Shown here piece by piece: positions 25,918-35,072 of a stretch of 64,000 bases of DNA. The stretch lies in assembly GCF_002101815.1 (NCBI RefSeq), contig NZ_LQPM01000023.1, forward strand, positions 62,001-126,000, given 5' to 3'. Position numbers and translations under genes: made by a program. The notes under the pieces were generated by a model. That model made no database searches. It saw only the letters and a program-made list of their open reading frames with translations, and had not been told where the DNA came from. The DNA comes from Mycobacterium paraense (lineage in GTDB: Bacteria > Actinomycetota > Actinomycetes > Mycobacteriales > Mycobacteriaceae). Positions within the stretch are counted from its first letter, which is position 1; every line of letters starts with the position of its first letter.

Positions 25918-26778
25918 CTAGGCCGGCACCAGCTCCACGCCGCTCAGCACCACGGCGTTCTCGCGCGACGGCGCGAGCACGCTGGCCAGGAACCGCCCGT
26001 TGTCCTTCCAGATGCCCACCTTGAGCGTCTCGCCCGGATAGGCCACGCCGGCGAAGCGCGCGCCGTAGGCCGCGACCGCCCCCGCGTCGCCGTCCAGCAG
26101 CGCGTCGGTGATCGCCTTGCAGGTCATCCCGTAGGTGCACAGGCCGTGCAGGATCGGCTTGGGAAAGCCTGCGGCGGCGGCGAATTCGGGGTCGGAGTGC
26201 AGCGGGTTGCGATCCCCGCAGAGCCGGTACAGGAGTGCCTGTTGCGGCAGGATCGGCACGTCGACCTCCAGGTCGGGCGCGCGGTCCGGCGCCGCGTCCG
26301 ACGAGGAAGGTCCGCGCTCGCCGCCGAATCCGCCCTCGCCGCGGGCGAAGATCGACCGCCGCTGGGTCCACAGCAGGGTGCCGTCCGGGGCGCTGACGGT
26401 CGTCTCGCTCCAGATCACCGCGGCCTTGCCCTTGTCCCAGATATCGGTGAACCGGGTGACGGCCTTGGCCGAACCGGACGGCGGCAGCGGGCCGGGCACC
26501 TCGATCCGTTCGCTGGCGTGCAGCACCCTGCTCAGCTCGATGTCGATGCCGGGGAACTGTACCGTCGGCGGCTTGGTCATGTGGAAGGACGCCGCGACGT
26601 TGCCGAACGTCGGCAGCACCTGCGGGGTGTCGTCCACCAGATAGCGCAGCTCGCGGGGATCCATCGGGTCGGAACCGGCCCCCAGACCCAGGTGGTAGAG
26701 CTGGATATCGCTGCTGCTCCACGAGAATTCGATCGGGTCCAGCTCGGCGCTCAGCGCCACGTCTACATCGATCGGCAT
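25918..26778 (-). CDS. chsH3: ChsH3 (Hsd4B): enoyl-CoA hydratase 2
   Basis: This protein has 286 residues from ATG 26778, the length of Rv3538; the frame is open upstream only within kstD. It is a double hot-dog MaoC protein: N-terminal half with SWSSSDIQLYHLGLGAG, C-terminal half with the hydratase-2 motif YRLCGDRNPLHSDPEFAAAAGF (Asp/His at about residues 195-201) and GLCTYGMTCKAI. ChsH3 hydrates enoyl-CoA intermediates in the side-chain cycles. It starts 1 bp after the kstD stop and is cotranscribed with it. Confidence 0.93.
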   Translation of the reverse strand: MPIDVDVALSAELDPIEFSWSSSDIQLYHLGLGAGSDPMDPRELRYLVDDTPQVLPTFGNVAASFHMTKPPTVQFPGIDIELSRVLHASERIEVPGPLPPSGSAKAVTRFTDIWDKGKAAVIWSETTVSAPDGTLLWTQRRSIFARGEGGFGGERGPSSSDAAPDRAPDLEVDVPILPQQALLYRLCGDRNPLHSDPEFAAAAGFPKPILHGLCTYGMTCKAITDALLDGDAGAVAAYGARFAGVAYPGETLKVGIWKDNGRFLASVLAPSRENAVVLSGVELVPA

Positions 26779-26779
26779 G

Positions 26780-28462
26780 TCAGTTGCTCCCCGCGATGTG
26801 CAGCGCCGCCAGATAACCAAACGTCATCGCCGGCCCGATGGTGCCGCCCGGGCCGGGGTAGGTGTGGCCCATCACCGGGGCGCTGACGTTGCCCGCGGCG
26901 TAGAGGCCCTCGATGATGCTCCCGTCGTCGCGCAGCGCACGGCCATGCACGTCGGTGCGGATGCCGCCCTTGGTGCCCAGGTCGCCGGGCACCATCTTGG
27001 CGGCGTAGTAGGGCGGGTGGCTGATCTCGCCGAGGTTCGGGTTCGGCTTGTTGGTGGGGTCGCCGTAGTAGCGGTCGTAGGCGCTTTCGCCGCGGTGGTA
27101 GTCCTCGTCGACGCCCGAGCGTGCGAACCCGTTGAAGCGCTGCACGGTGGCCACCAACTCCTCGCCCGGCAGTCCGGCCTTCTCGGCCAGCTGCGACAGG
27201 GTGTCGGCCTGCACGATCACGCCGGAGTCCAGCCATTTGCGCGGAATGCGTTGTCCCGGTTGCAGCCCCGCGAAGATGTAGCGGTCGCGGTATTGCTGGT
27301 CGAACACCAGCCACGCCGGGATGTTCTCGCCCGGCCCCGGCCCCTGACCGAATTCGCCGCCGTACATGTGGTGGCAGGCCTCGACGTAGGGCATCGACTC
27401 GTTCATGAACCGCTTGCCCGACATGTTGACGATGATCGAGCCCGGCGAGTTGCGCTCCGACAGCGCGAACCACGGCGCGCCCACCAGCGGCACCGTCGGG
27501 CCCCACCACGCGTCCTCCATCAACTCCAATGCGGCTCCGAGCTTTTCGCCGGCGAGAATCCCGTCGCCGGTGTTGGCCTTGGCGCCGACCGTCCACTCGG
27601 TGGTGATGGGGGCGCGTTGGTACTTCACCCGCATCTGCTCGTTGTGCTCGAACCCGCCGGACGCGAGGATCACGCCGCGACGGGCCCGGATCAGGCGCGG
27701 CTCAACGGATTCCGACGCACCGGTGTCGCTGACATAGACCCCGCGCACCACGCCGTCCTCCACGTAGAGGTCGGTGAGCGCGGTGTTGAGCACCACCGGA
27801 ACACCGGCGCGCTGCAACCCGATCCGCAACGGCCCGATCAGGGCGCGTCCCATCCCCACCAGGTTCTTACCGGTGGCCTTGGCCCACATGGTGCGCGCGC
27901 CGACCTTCAGGCTGCGCGCGACGCCCCGCGGGTGCCGCTTGAGCTGGTTGAGCCGCACGTAATCCTGCTGCATCACAACCACGTTGAGCGGAACCTTGCC
28001 ATAGGCCGGTTCGAGACCGGCTTCGTCGGCGCCCAGCTTGCGGGCGTTGAACGGCTTGGGCTCGATCGACCGGCCGTCCGCGCGGCCGCCCGGTGCCTCG
28101 GGGTAGTAGTCGGAGTAACGCGGCACCCAGCACATCTTCAACGGAGTGTGCTGCAACACGAAGGACAGCATCTCGGGGCCGCGTTCGAGGTAGGCATCGA
28201 TACGCTCCGGGTCCACGATGTTGCCGACGATGCCGTGCAGGTAGGTGCGGGCGGCTTCGGGGGTGTCTCGCACGCCGTCGCGCTTGAGCACCTCGTTGTT
28301 GGGAATCCACACCCCGCCGCCCGACCGCGCCGTGGAGCCGCCGAAGTGAGCGGCCTTCTCGATGACTACTGTCGAAAGGCCGCGGTGCGCGGCGGTAAGG
28401 GCAGCCACCATGCCGGCTCCGCCGCTCCCCACCACGACGACGTCGTACTCCTGCGCTGTCAT
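26780..28462 (-). CDS. kstD: 3-ketosteroid delta1-dehydrogenase KstD
   Basis: This protein has 560 residues from ATG 28462; upstream open frame is ignored because it would cross the KstR box. The FAD-binding dinucleotide fold is at the N-terminus (DVVVVGSGGAGMVAALTAA), with GGSTARSGGGVWIP, and a C-terminal GLYAAGNVSAPVMGHTYPGPG typical of flavoprotein KstDs. It introduces the 1,2 double bond in ring A of 3-ketosteroids, which together with KshA opens ring B. A KstR operator lies only 1 bp upstream of the start codon, so the transcript is likely leaderless or nearly so. Confidence 0.95.
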   Translation of the reverse strand: MTAQEYDVVVVGSGGAGMVAALTAAHRGLSTVVIEKAAHFGGSTARSGGGVWIPNNEVLKRDGVRDTPEAARTYLHGIVGNIVDPERIDAYLERGPEMLSFVLQHTPLKMCWVPRYSDYYPEAPGGRADGRSIEPKPFNARKLGADEAGLEPAYGKVPLNVVVMQQDYVRLNQLKRHPRGVARSLKVGARTMWAKATGKNLVGMGRALIGPLRIGLQRAGVPVVLNTALTDLYVEDGVVRGVYVSDTGASESVEPRLIRARRGVILASGGFEHNEQMRVKYQRAPITTEWTVGAKANTGDGILAGEKLGAALELMEDAWWGPTVPLVGAPWFALSERNSPGSIIVNMSGKRFMNESMPYVEACHHMYGGEFGQGPGPGENIPAWLVFDQQYRDRYIFAGLQPGQRIPRKWLDSGVIVQADTLSQLAEKAGLPGEELVATVQRFNGFARSGVDEDYHRGESAYDRYYGDPTNKPNPNLGEISHPPYYAAKMVPGDLGTKGGIRTDVHGRALRDDGSIIEGLYAAGNVSAPVMGHTYPGPGGTIGPAMTFGYLAALHIAGSN

Positions 28463-28463
28463 G

Positions 28464-28477
28464 TAGAACACGTTATA
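28464..28477. promoter_or_regulatory. KstR operator between kstD and hsaE
   Basis: TAGAACACGTTATA fits TnnAACnnGTTnnA fully. It is 1 bp from the kstD start codon and 57 bp from hsaE, serving both divergent operons. Confidence 0.92.
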
Positions 28478-28534
28478 GAATTGCCCGGGTTGGGCGCTAC
28501 CGGCCCGGTCACAAGAACGAGGGGACTTCGGTAA

Positions 28535-29320
28535 ATGCTCAGTGTTGCGATCCGCGACGAGCTGGCCGCCGACCTGGCGCAGGCCGAGCGCAGCCGCGAG
28601 CCCATCGCCCCGCTGACCGCCCGATACCCCGGCATCGACGTCGTCGACGCCTATGAGATCCAGCTGATCAACATCCGGCAGCGGGTGGCCGAAGGCGCCC
28701 GGGTGCTGGGGCACAAGGTGGGCCTCTCGTCACTGGCGATGCAGCAGATGATGGGCGTCGACGAGCCGGATTACGGCCACCTGCTGGACGAGATGCAGGT
28801 GTTCGAGGAGACCCCGGTCAAGGCAAGCCGCTACCTGTATCCGCGGGTGGAGGTCGAGGTCGGCTTCATCCTGTCCGCCGACCTGCCGGGGGCGGGTTGC
28901 ACGGAAGAGGATGTGCTGGCGGCCACCGAGGCCCTGGTCCCCTCGATCGAGCTGATCGACACCCGGATCACCGACTGGAAGATCGCGTTGTGCGACACCA
29001 TCGCCGACAACGCCTCCTCGGCGGGTTTCGTGCTGGGCGAGGCCCGGGTGGCCCCGGCCGACATCGACGTCAAGGCGATCGACGCGGTGCTGACCCGCAA
29101 CGGCGAGGTGATCGCCGAGGGGCGCAGCGACGCAGTATTGGGCAATCCCGTCACGGCGGTGGCGTGGTTGTCCCGCAAGGTGGAAAGCTTCGGTGTGCGT
29201 CTGAAAAAAGGTGACATTGTGTTGCCCGGATCGTGCACGCGAGCGATAGATGCACACGCCGGAGACGAATTTGTCGCCGACTTCACGGGACTGGGTTCCG
29301 TGCGGTTGTCCTTCGAATAG
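28535..29320 (+). CDS. hsaE: HsaE: 2-hydroxypentadienoate-type hydratase
   Basis: This 261-residue member of the fumarylacetoacetase/MhpD hydratase family has GHKVGLSSLAMQQMMGVDEPDYGHL, the metal-site region PRVEVEVGFIL, and LKKGDIVLPGSCTRA near the end. HsaE hydrates the 2-hydroxy-2,4-hexadienoate released from steroid rings A/B. It heads hsaE-hsaG-hsaF, divergent from kstD. Confidence 0.94.
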   Translation: MLSVAIRDELAADLAQAERSREPIAPLTARYPGIDVVDAYEIQLINIRQRVAEGARVLGHKVGLSSLAMQQMMGVDEPDYGHLLDEMQVFEETPVKASRYLYPRVEVEVGFILSADLPGAGCTEEDVLAATEALVPSIELIDTRITDWKIALCDTIADNASSAGFVLGEARVAPADIDVKAIDAVLTRNGEVIAEGRSDAVLGNPVTAVAWLSRKVESFGVRLKKGDIVLPGSCTRAIDAHAGDEFVADFTGLGSVRLSFE

Positions 29321-29361
29321 CGCCGGATTAGTTTTGAATTAGTCCAAAAACAAGGAGCATC

Positions 29362-30282
29362 ATGCCGTCCAAGGCGAGTGTGGCCATTGTCGGGTCGGGA
29401 AACATCAGCACCGATCTGCTGTACAAGCTTCTCCGATCGGACTGGCTGGAGCCGCGCTGGATGGTGGGCATCGACCCGGAGAGCGAGGGCCTGGCGCGGG
29501 CCCGCAAGCTGGGCCTGGAGACCACCCACGAAGGGGTCGACTGGCTGCTGGCCCAGCCGGAGAAACCCGATTTGGTTTTCGAGGCGACGAGCGCCTATGT
29601 GCACCGGGACGCGGCGCCGAAATACGCGGCCGCGGGAATCCGGGCCATTGACCTGACGCCGGCCGCGGTGGGCCCCGCGGTGATCCCGCCGGCGAATCTG
29701 CGCCAGCATTTGGACGCGCCCAACGTCAACATGATCACCTGCGGGGGACAGGCGACCATTCCGATCGTTTATGCCGTCTCCCGCGTGGTCGAGGTCCCTT
29801 ATGCGGAAATCGTCGCCTCGGTGGCTTCCGTTTCCGCGGGCCCCGGAACGCGGGCGAACATCGACGAGTTCACCAAGACCACCAGCAAGGGCGTCGAGAC
29901 CATCGGCGGCGCCCGGCGCGGCAAGGCCATCATCATCCTGAACCCGGCCGACCCGCCAATGATCATGCGCGACACCATCTTCTGCGCCATCCCCGAGGAC
30001 GCCGACCGCGATGCGATCGCCAAGTCCATCCACGACGTGGTGGCCGAGGTGCAGACCTACGTCCCCGGCTACCGGCTGCTCAACGAGCCGCAATTCGACG
30101 AGCCGTCGGTGGTCAACGGCGGCAACTACCTGGTGACCACCTTCGTCGAGGTCGAGGGCGCGGGCGATTACCTGCCGCCCTACGCGGGCAACCTCGACAT
30201 CATGACCGCCGCGGCCACCAAGGTCGGCGAGGAGATCGCGAAGGAATCCCTGTCCGCGACGGCGGGAGGAGCGCAAGCATGA
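29362..30282 (+). CDS. hsaG: HsaG: acylating aldehyde dehydrogenase
   Basis: This protein has 306 residues, with an NAD fold at the start (ASVAIVGSGNISTDLLYKLL) and the catalytic cysteine in NMITCGGQATIPI at about residue 130, as in DmpF/BphJ enzymes. HsaG converts propionaldehyde or acetaldehyde delivered by HsaF into the acyl-CoA. AAGGAG precedes the ATG. The stop overlaps the hsaF start by ATGA, matching the obligate HsaF-HsaG channelling complex. Confidence 0.94.
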   Translation: MPSKASVAIVGSGNISTDLLYKLLRSDWLEPRWMVGIDPESEGLARARKLGLETTHEGVDWLLAQPEKPDLVFEATSAYVHRDAAPKYAAAGIRAIDLTPAAVGPAVIPPANLRQHLDAPNVNMITCGGQATIPIVYAVSRVVEVPYAEIVASVASVSAGPGTRANIDEFTKTTSKGVETIGGARRGKAIIILNPADPPMIMRDTIFCAIPEDADRDAIAKSIHDVVAEVQTYVPGYRLLNEPQFDEPSVVNGGNYLVTTFVEVEGAGDYLPPYAGNLDIMTAAATKVGEEIAKESLSATAGGAQA

Positions 30283-31340
30283 GCATCCAGGAAATCTTCT
30301 TCAACCCGATCTGGGACGTCCGGATGACCGACACGTCCCTGCGGGACGGGTCCCACCACAAGCGCCACCAGTTCACCAAGGACGAGGTCGGCGCCATCGT
30401 CGCCGCCCTGGACACCGCCGGTGTCCCGGTCATCGAGGTGACCCACGGCGACGGGCTGGGCGGCTCCAGCTTCAACTACGGCTTCTCGAAGACCCCCGAG
30501 CAGGAGCTGATCAAGCTCGCGGCCGAGACGGCCAAGGAGGCCAAGATCGCCTTCCTGATGCTGCCCGGGGTGGGCACCAAGGAGGACATCAAGGAGGCCC
30601 AGAACAACGGCGGCTCCATCTGCCGCATCGCCACCCACTGCACCGAGGCCGACGTCTCGATCCAGCACTTCGGCCTGGCGCGTGAGCTGGGCCTGGAAAC
30701 TGTCGGGTTCCTGATGATGGCCCACACCATCCCGCCGGAGAAGCTCGCACAACAGGCGCGCATCATGGCCGACGCCGGCTGCCAGTGCGTCTACGTGGTC
30801 GACTCCGCCGGGGCGTTGGTGCTCGAAGGGGTGCGCGACCGGGTGGCGGCGCTGGTCTCCGAGCTCGGCGACGACGCCCAGGTCGGCTTCCACGGCCACG
30901 AAAACCTGGGGCTGGGCGTGGCCAACTCGGTGGAGGCCGTCCGGGCCGGCGCCAAGCAGATCGACGGCTCCTGCCGCCGCTTCGGGGCCGGTGCGGGCAA
31001 CGCGCCCGTCGAGGCGCTGATCGGGGTGTTCGACAAGATCGGCGTCAAGACCGGCATCGACTTCTTCGACATCGCCGACGCCGCGGAGGACGTCGTGCGC
31101 CCCGCCATGCCCGCCGAATGCCTGCTCGACCGCAACGCGCTGATCATGGGGTACTCGGGCGTCTACTCCAGCTTCCTCAAGCACGCCGTCCGCCAGGCCG
31201 AGCGCTACGGCGTGCCCGCGCACGCGTTGCTGCACCGGGCCGGTCAGCGCAAGCTCATCGGCGGCCAGGAAGACCAGCTGATCGACATCGCCCTGGAAAT
31301 CAAGCGCGAGCAGGAGAGCGGCGCCGTCGTCACGCATTAG
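30279..31340 (+). CDS. hsaF: HsaF: 4-hydroxy-2-oxoacid aldolase
   Basis: This 353-residue DmpG/BphI-type aldolase has the metal and substrate motif TDTSLRDGSHHKRHQF at the N-terminus, GFHGHENLGLGVANS, the DGSCRRFGAGAGNAP loop and a C-terminal communication domain. HsaF cleaves 4-hydroxy-2-oxohexanoate into pyruvate and propionaldehyde and hands the aldehyde to HsaG. It is the last gene of the hsaEGF operon; 125 bp separate it from the next PPE gene. Confidence 0.95.
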   Translation: MSIQEIFFNPIWDVRMTDTSLRDGSHHKRHQFTKDEVGAIVAALDTAGVPVIEVTHGDGLGGSSFNYGFSKTPEQELIKLAAETAKEAKIAFLMLPGVGTKEDIKEAQNNGGSICRIATHCTEADVSIQHFGLARELGLETVGFLMMAHTIPPEKLAQQARIMADAGCQCVYVVDSAGALVLEGVRDRVAALVSELGDDAQVGFHGHENLGLGVANSVEAVRAGAKQIDGSCRRFGAGAGNAPVEALIGVFDKIGVKTGIDFFDIADAAEDVVRPAMPAECLLDRNALIMGYSGVYSSFLKHAVRQAERYGVPAHALLHRAGQRKLIGGQEDQLIDIALEIKREQESGAVVTH

Positions 31341-31465
31341 CGATGGGCGGTCTGGTGTGGACCGCCGGCGCCAGTTCTAGAATTCTTTGAATCTGACGGA
31401 AGCCGGTAAGCCTCCGTCGGCATTGGCTTAGCGTTAGATGACTGCACGTATCGCTAGGGGATGTT

Positions 31466-32686
31466 GTGAGCTTCTATGGGTTGCCACCGGAGATCAATTC
31501 GCTGCTGATGTACTCGGGCGCCGGTTCGGGTCCGATGCTGGCGGCGGCGGCGGCCTGGAACGGGCTGGCCTCCGAGTTGTCGTCCGCGGCCCAGTCGTTC
31601 TCGTCGGTCACGTCGACGTTGGCCAGCCAGGCGTGGCAGGGCGCGGCCGCGCAGGCGATGGCGGCCGCGGCGGCCCCGTACGCGAGTTGGTTGAGTGCCG
31701 CGGCGACCCAGGCGGCGGGGGCGGCGGCCCAAGCCCAGGCGGTCGTCAGCGCCTTTGAGAGCGCGCTGGCCGCGACCGTGCACCCGCTGCAGGTGGAGGC
31801 CAACCGCAACGGCCTGGTCCAGCTGGTGATGAGCAACCTGTTCGGCCAGAACTGGCCGGCGATCGCGGAGACCGAATTCAACTACATGGAGATGTGGGCG
31901 CAGGACGTGACCGCGATGCTGGGCTATCACGGCGGGGCGTCGGCGGCCGCCGGGCAATTGCTGTCCGGGCAGGCCAGTCTCCCGGCCATCCCCAGCCTGC
32001 CCGGCCTCGGGGGCATCGGCGCCGGATCCAACCCGGCGGGCGGCGGCACCGCTGCCGCCGCGGGCGCCGCCGGTGGCGGTGGGGGTGGCGGCGACGCCCC
32101 GGCCACCGCGAGCGCGGCCGGCGGCACCGGAGGAGGGTCGAGCGCCGATCCGGGTACCGCTGCCGCGGTCGGCGGCGGGAGTGTGGACAGCGGCTACGCC
32201 GGGGGCGCCCCCGCGACGGACGCCAGCGCGGGCGCGATGCCGGCCGGCGGTGCCTATCTGGGCTCCGGAAGCGTCGGCACGGCGGCTGCCGGCGGCATGG
32301 TCGGTGGCGGCGCGAGCCCGGGTTTGCTGGGAGCCGGCGGCATGGGGGCGATGATGATGGCGGCCGCGGCGGGGTCCTCGGCCTCGTCGTCGACGACTTC
32401 GGCGCCGCCGCCCCAGGCAACGACGCCGGCCGCGCAGGAAACCGCGCCGCCCGCTGCGCCGCCGGCCGAGGTGCCAGAGGTCGAGGAAGCGATGGCGCCG
32501 GCGGCCGCGACGCCACTCGAGACGACGCAGGTGGCGGCCGGACCCGCGGCCGAGGTCTCGGCGGCCGCAGCCAAGGCCAGGGCGGCCCAAACCCGCGAGG
32601 AGGGCGAAGGCGAGCGGATGGCGCTGCCGACGCCGCTGCCGGAGCGCCCGGCGGAAACGCCGGAGCAAGAGGCGCTGGCCAACTAG
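31466..32686 (+). CDS. PPE family protein without MPTR repeats
   Basis: This 406-residue protein starts at GTG (MSFYGLPPEINS). The PPE domain covers about residues 1-175 (QAWQG motif near residue 52, MSNLFGQNWPAIAETEFNYMEMWAQD). The tail is low-complexity Ala/Gly/Pro (stretches of GGG, then PAAQETAPPAAPPAEVPE) ending EGERMALPTPLPERPAETPEQEALAN. The charged tail and missing Asn-Gly repeats separate it from the cluster at 1-6 kb. Likely ESX-exported. It sits downstream of hsaF, where M. tuberculosis also has PPE genes (PPE61/62). A PE partner is not encoded nearby. Confidence 0.92.
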   Translation: MSFYGLPPEINSLLMYSGAGSGPMLAAAAAWNGLASELSSAAQSFSSVTSTLASQAWQGAAAQAMAAAAAPYASWLSAAATQAAGAAAQAQAVVSAFESALAATVHPLQVEANRNGLVQLVMSNLFGQNWPAIAETEFNYMEMWAQDVTAMLGYHGGASAAAGQLLSGQASLPAIPSLPGLGGIGAGSNPAGGGTAAAAGAAGGGGGGGDAPATASAAGGTGGGSSADPGTAAAVGGGSVDSGYAGGAPATDASAGAMPAGGAYLGSGSVGTAAAGGMVGGGASPGLLGAGGMGAMMMAAAAGSSASSSTTSAPPPQATTPAAQETAPPAAPPAEVPEVEEAMAPAAATPLETTQVAAGPAAEVSAAAAKARAAQTREEGEGERMALPTPLPERPAETPEQEALAN

Positions 32687-32756
32687 CCCGGGTGCCGCGT
32701 GATTTCGTCGATTCGGCGGTGGTCCGGGGTCGGTTAACGCGGGTAACCTCGGCTCT

Positions 32757-33062
32757 ATGACCGTGACATCCAGGACCGCCAGCCCTCGTCGACGCGGACT
32801 GTACGGCGCGCTTGCCGGCGCTCTGCTGAGCGTCACCGCCCCGGTGCTGATCGCGTTGCCGCAGGCCCACGCCGCGCCGCAATGCGATCAGACCGTGGGT
32901 CAGTCCATCGACTCGTACCTCAAGGAGCATCCCCAGCTCCACCAGCAGCTGCAGGCCAAGTCCCAGGCCGAGGGCGGGGGTGGCAACGTGATGGACTACC
33001 TGAGCCGGCATCCCGACGTGCGGCAGCATCTGATCGACCTGTCCCAGCAGTGCGCGCCGTAG
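32757..33062 (+). CDS. Secreted hemophore-related small protein
   Basis: This 101-residue protein has a signal peptide: basic RRRGLYGALAGALL, hydrophobic core and cleavage after PQAHA at about residue 39. The mature part has two cysteines, CDQTVGQSIDSYLKEHP and LSQQCAP, and the repeat-like pair SYLKEHPQLHQQLQAK / DYLSRHPDVRQHL. That pattern is the mycobacterial hemophore-related family (Rv0203/Rv1174c type) with a helical fold closed by one disulphide. Heme binding is inferred from the family only. It lies 70 bp after the PPE gene on the same strand, possibly co-transcribed. It is out of theme for a sterol locus, apart from supplying heme-proteins. Confidence 0.8.
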   Translation: MTVTSRTASPRRRGLYGALAGALLSVTAPVLIALPQAHAAPQCDQTVGQSIDSYLKEHPQLHQQLQAKSQAEGGGGNVMDYLSRHPDVRQHLIDLSQQCAP

Positions 33063-33135
33063 CGAGCGGGCTTACTCTTTCAAGTCCTTGAATGCCCCTC
33101 GCGACGCGCGGGAACGTTCGCCATTGACGAAAAAG

Positions 33136-33149
33136 TAGAACACGTTCTA
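33136..33149 (+). promoter_or_regulatory. KstR operator upstream of the DUF1214 gene
   Basis: TAGAACACGTTCTA is a full KstR consensus with perfect arms. It lies 10 bp upstream of the GTG at 33160 and controls the three-gene run DUF1214 - SDR - sulfotransferase. Confidence 0.93.
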
Positions 33150-33159
33150 GCGTCTAGGC

Positions 33160-34287
33160 GTGTTCTCTAATCCCCTTACCTCCGCGATCGCCGAAGCCGA
33201 GCAGCTCGTCACCGCCGCACCGTTCATCGAGACCGAGGCCGACCTACTCGAAGGACTGCAATACCTGGCCGGCTGCATCGCGGCGTGCACCCACCTGGCC
33301 TTCGACTATGAGCGCGATCATCCTTTCCTGCAGTCGGGCACCGGGCCGTTCACCAAGATGGGTCTGGACAACCCCGACACCCTGTACTTCGGCACCCGCG
33401 TGCAGCCCGACCGCGACTACGTCGTCACCGGCAGGCGCGGCACCACCACCGACCTGAGCTTCCAGCTGCTGGGCGGTGAGTACACCGACGACAACGTGCC
33501 CGTCAGCCAGGCCGCGTTCGACGATCGCGAACTCGACATCGCCGCCGACGGCAGCTTCGAGTGGCGGGTGCGACCCAGCAGCACCGGGCAACTGGTGATT
33601 CGCGAGGTGTACGGCGACTGGGCGGCCCAGCGCGGCACGCTGACCATCTCCCGAGTGGACACCGCGGGCACCGCGCCGCCGCCGCTGACCCGGCAGACGA
33701 TCGAAAAGCGTTACGCCACAGCGGGTAAGCAGCTGGTGAACCGTGTGAAGACCTGGTTGCAGTTTCCCGAGTGGTTCTACCTGAACATCCCGGTCAACAC
33801 GATGGTCCCGCCCCGGCTGACCCCCGGCGGCCTGTCGACCCAGTACTCGTCGGCCGGGCATTTCGATCTGCGCCCCGACCAGGCGATGGTGATCACGATC
33901 CCGGTCTCGGACGCGCCCTATCTCGGTTTCCAACTGGGCAGCCTGTGGTACATCTCGCTGGACTACATCAACCACCAGACGTCGCTGAACAACACTCAGG
34001 CGCAAGCGGATCCGGACGGCAAGGTGCGCATCGTCGTCGCCGACCAGAACCCCGGCGTGACCAACTGGGTGGAAACGCTCGGCCACCGGCGGGGCTACGT
34101 GCAGTTCCGCTGGCAGCGGGTGTCGCGTGAGCTCACCGACGCCGACGGGCCCACCGTCGAGGTCGTGGACTTCGACGCGGTGCCGGGCGCGCTGCCGTAT
34201 TTCGAGCACAATAAGATTTCCGAGGACCAGTGGCGCGCGCGAATCGCGTTGCGTCAACAGCAAATAGCGGCCAGGATGCTGGGGTGA
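33160..34287 (+). CDS. DUF1214-domain protein, Rv3531c-like
   Basis: This protein has 375 residues from GTG 33160, the same length as Rv3531c. The C-terminal region contains WFYLNIPVNTMVPPRLTPGGL and FDLRPDQAMVITIPVSDAPYLGFQLGSLWYISLD, a DUF1214-type beta-sheet block. There is no signal peptide and there are no membrane segments. The function is unknown. Direct KstR control and the GTGA overlap with the SDR gene tie it to sterol use. The close spacing of box and start suggests a leaderless or very short leader. Confidence 0.85.
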   Translation: MFSNPLTSAIAEAEQLVTAAPFIETEADLLEGLQYLAGCIAACTHLAFDYERDHPFLQSGTGPFTKMGLDNPDTLYFGTRVQPDRDYVVTGRRGTTTDLSFQLLGGEYTDDNVPVSQAAFDDRELDIAADGSFEWRVRPSSTGQLVIREVYGDWAAQRGTLTISRVDTAGTAPPPLTRQTIEKRYATAGKQLVNRVKTWLQFPEWFYLNIPVNTMVPPRLTPGGLSTQYSSAGHFDLRPDQAMVITIPVSDAPYLGFQLGSLWYISLDYINHQTSLNNTQAQADPDGKVRIVVADQNPGVTNWVETLGHRRGYVQFRWQRVSRELTDADGPTVEVVDFDAVPGALPYFEHNKISEDQWRARIALRQQQIAARMLG

Positions 34288-34289
34288 CG

Positions 34290-35072
34290 ATGTCAGGAAT
34301 GCTCAAGCGAAAGGTGGTCGTCATCAGTGGTGTCGGGCCCGGGCTCGGTACCACGCTGGCGCACCGATGCGCGCGCGACGGTGCCGACCTGGTGCTGGCC
34401 GCCCGCAGCCTGGACCGGCTGGAGGCGGTGGCCAAGGAGATCAACGACTCCGGGCACAAGGCCTTGGCGGTGCGCGCCGACATCACCAGCGACGAGGAGG
34501 TCGACTACCTCGTCGAGACCGCCATGGCGAGCTACGGCAAGGTCGACGTGCTGGTCAACAACGCGTTCCGGGTGCCGTCGATGAAACCCTTGGCCGGCAC
34601 GTCCTTTCAGCACATCCGCGATGCGATCGAGTTGAGCGCGCTGGGCGCGCTGCGGCTCATCCAGGCCCTGACGCCGGCGCTCGAGAAGTCCCACGGGTCG
34701 ATCGTCAACGTCAACTCGATGGTGCTGCGCCACTCGCAGGCGAAGTACGGCGCGTACAAGATGGCCAAGTCAGCTCTGCTGGCGATGTCGCAGTCGCTCG
34801 CCACCGAGCTCGGCGAGAAGGGCATTCGCGTGAATTCCGTTGCGCCGGGCTATATCTGGGGCGAGACGCTGAAGGCCTACTTCGAGCACCAGGCCGGCAA
34901 GTACGGCACCACGGCGGACCAGATCTACCAGGCCACCGCCGCGAACTCCGATTTGAAGCGACTGCCCACCGAGGACGAGGTGGCTTCGGCGATCCTGTTT
35001 CTGGCCAGCGATTTGTCCAGCGGCATCACCGGGCAGACGCTGGACGTCAACTGCGGGGAGTACCACACCTGA
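34290..35072 (+). CDS. Short-chain dehydrogenase, Rv3530c-like
   Basis: This protein has 260 residues from ATG 34290; GTG 34284 overlapping the previous stop would add two residues. SDR motifs are VVVISGVGPGLGTTLAHRCA (cofactor), NNAFR in place of the usual NNAG, NVNSMVLRHS (catalytic Ser) and YGAYKMAKSA (Tyr/Lys). The substrate is unknown; KstR control implies a sterol or CoA-ester alcohol. The stop overlaps the sulfotransferase start in TGATG. Confidence 0.88.
   Translation: MSGMLKRKVVVISGVGPGLGTTLAHRCARDGADLVLAARSLDRLEAVAKEINDSGHKALAVRADITSDEEVDYLVETAMASYGKVDVLVNNAFRVPSMKPLAGTSFQHIRDAIELSALGALRLIQALTPALEKSHGSIVNVNSMVLRHSQAKYGAYKMAKSALLAMSQSLATELGEKGIRVNSVAPGYIWGETLKAYFEHQAGKYGTTADQIYQATAANSDLKRLPTEDEVASAILFLASDLSSGITGQTLDVNCGEYHT

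Noticed and set aside
31371..31400. TTCTAGAA motif before the PPE gene as a KstR box
   Set aside because: The half-sites are in the reverse arrangement and spacing compared with TnnAACnnGTTnnA.
34367..35071. Extension of the sulfotransferase gene upstream to about 616 residues
   Set aside because: The added part is Arg-rich shadow of the SDR gene; ATG 35072 overlaps the SDR stop and gives the family length.
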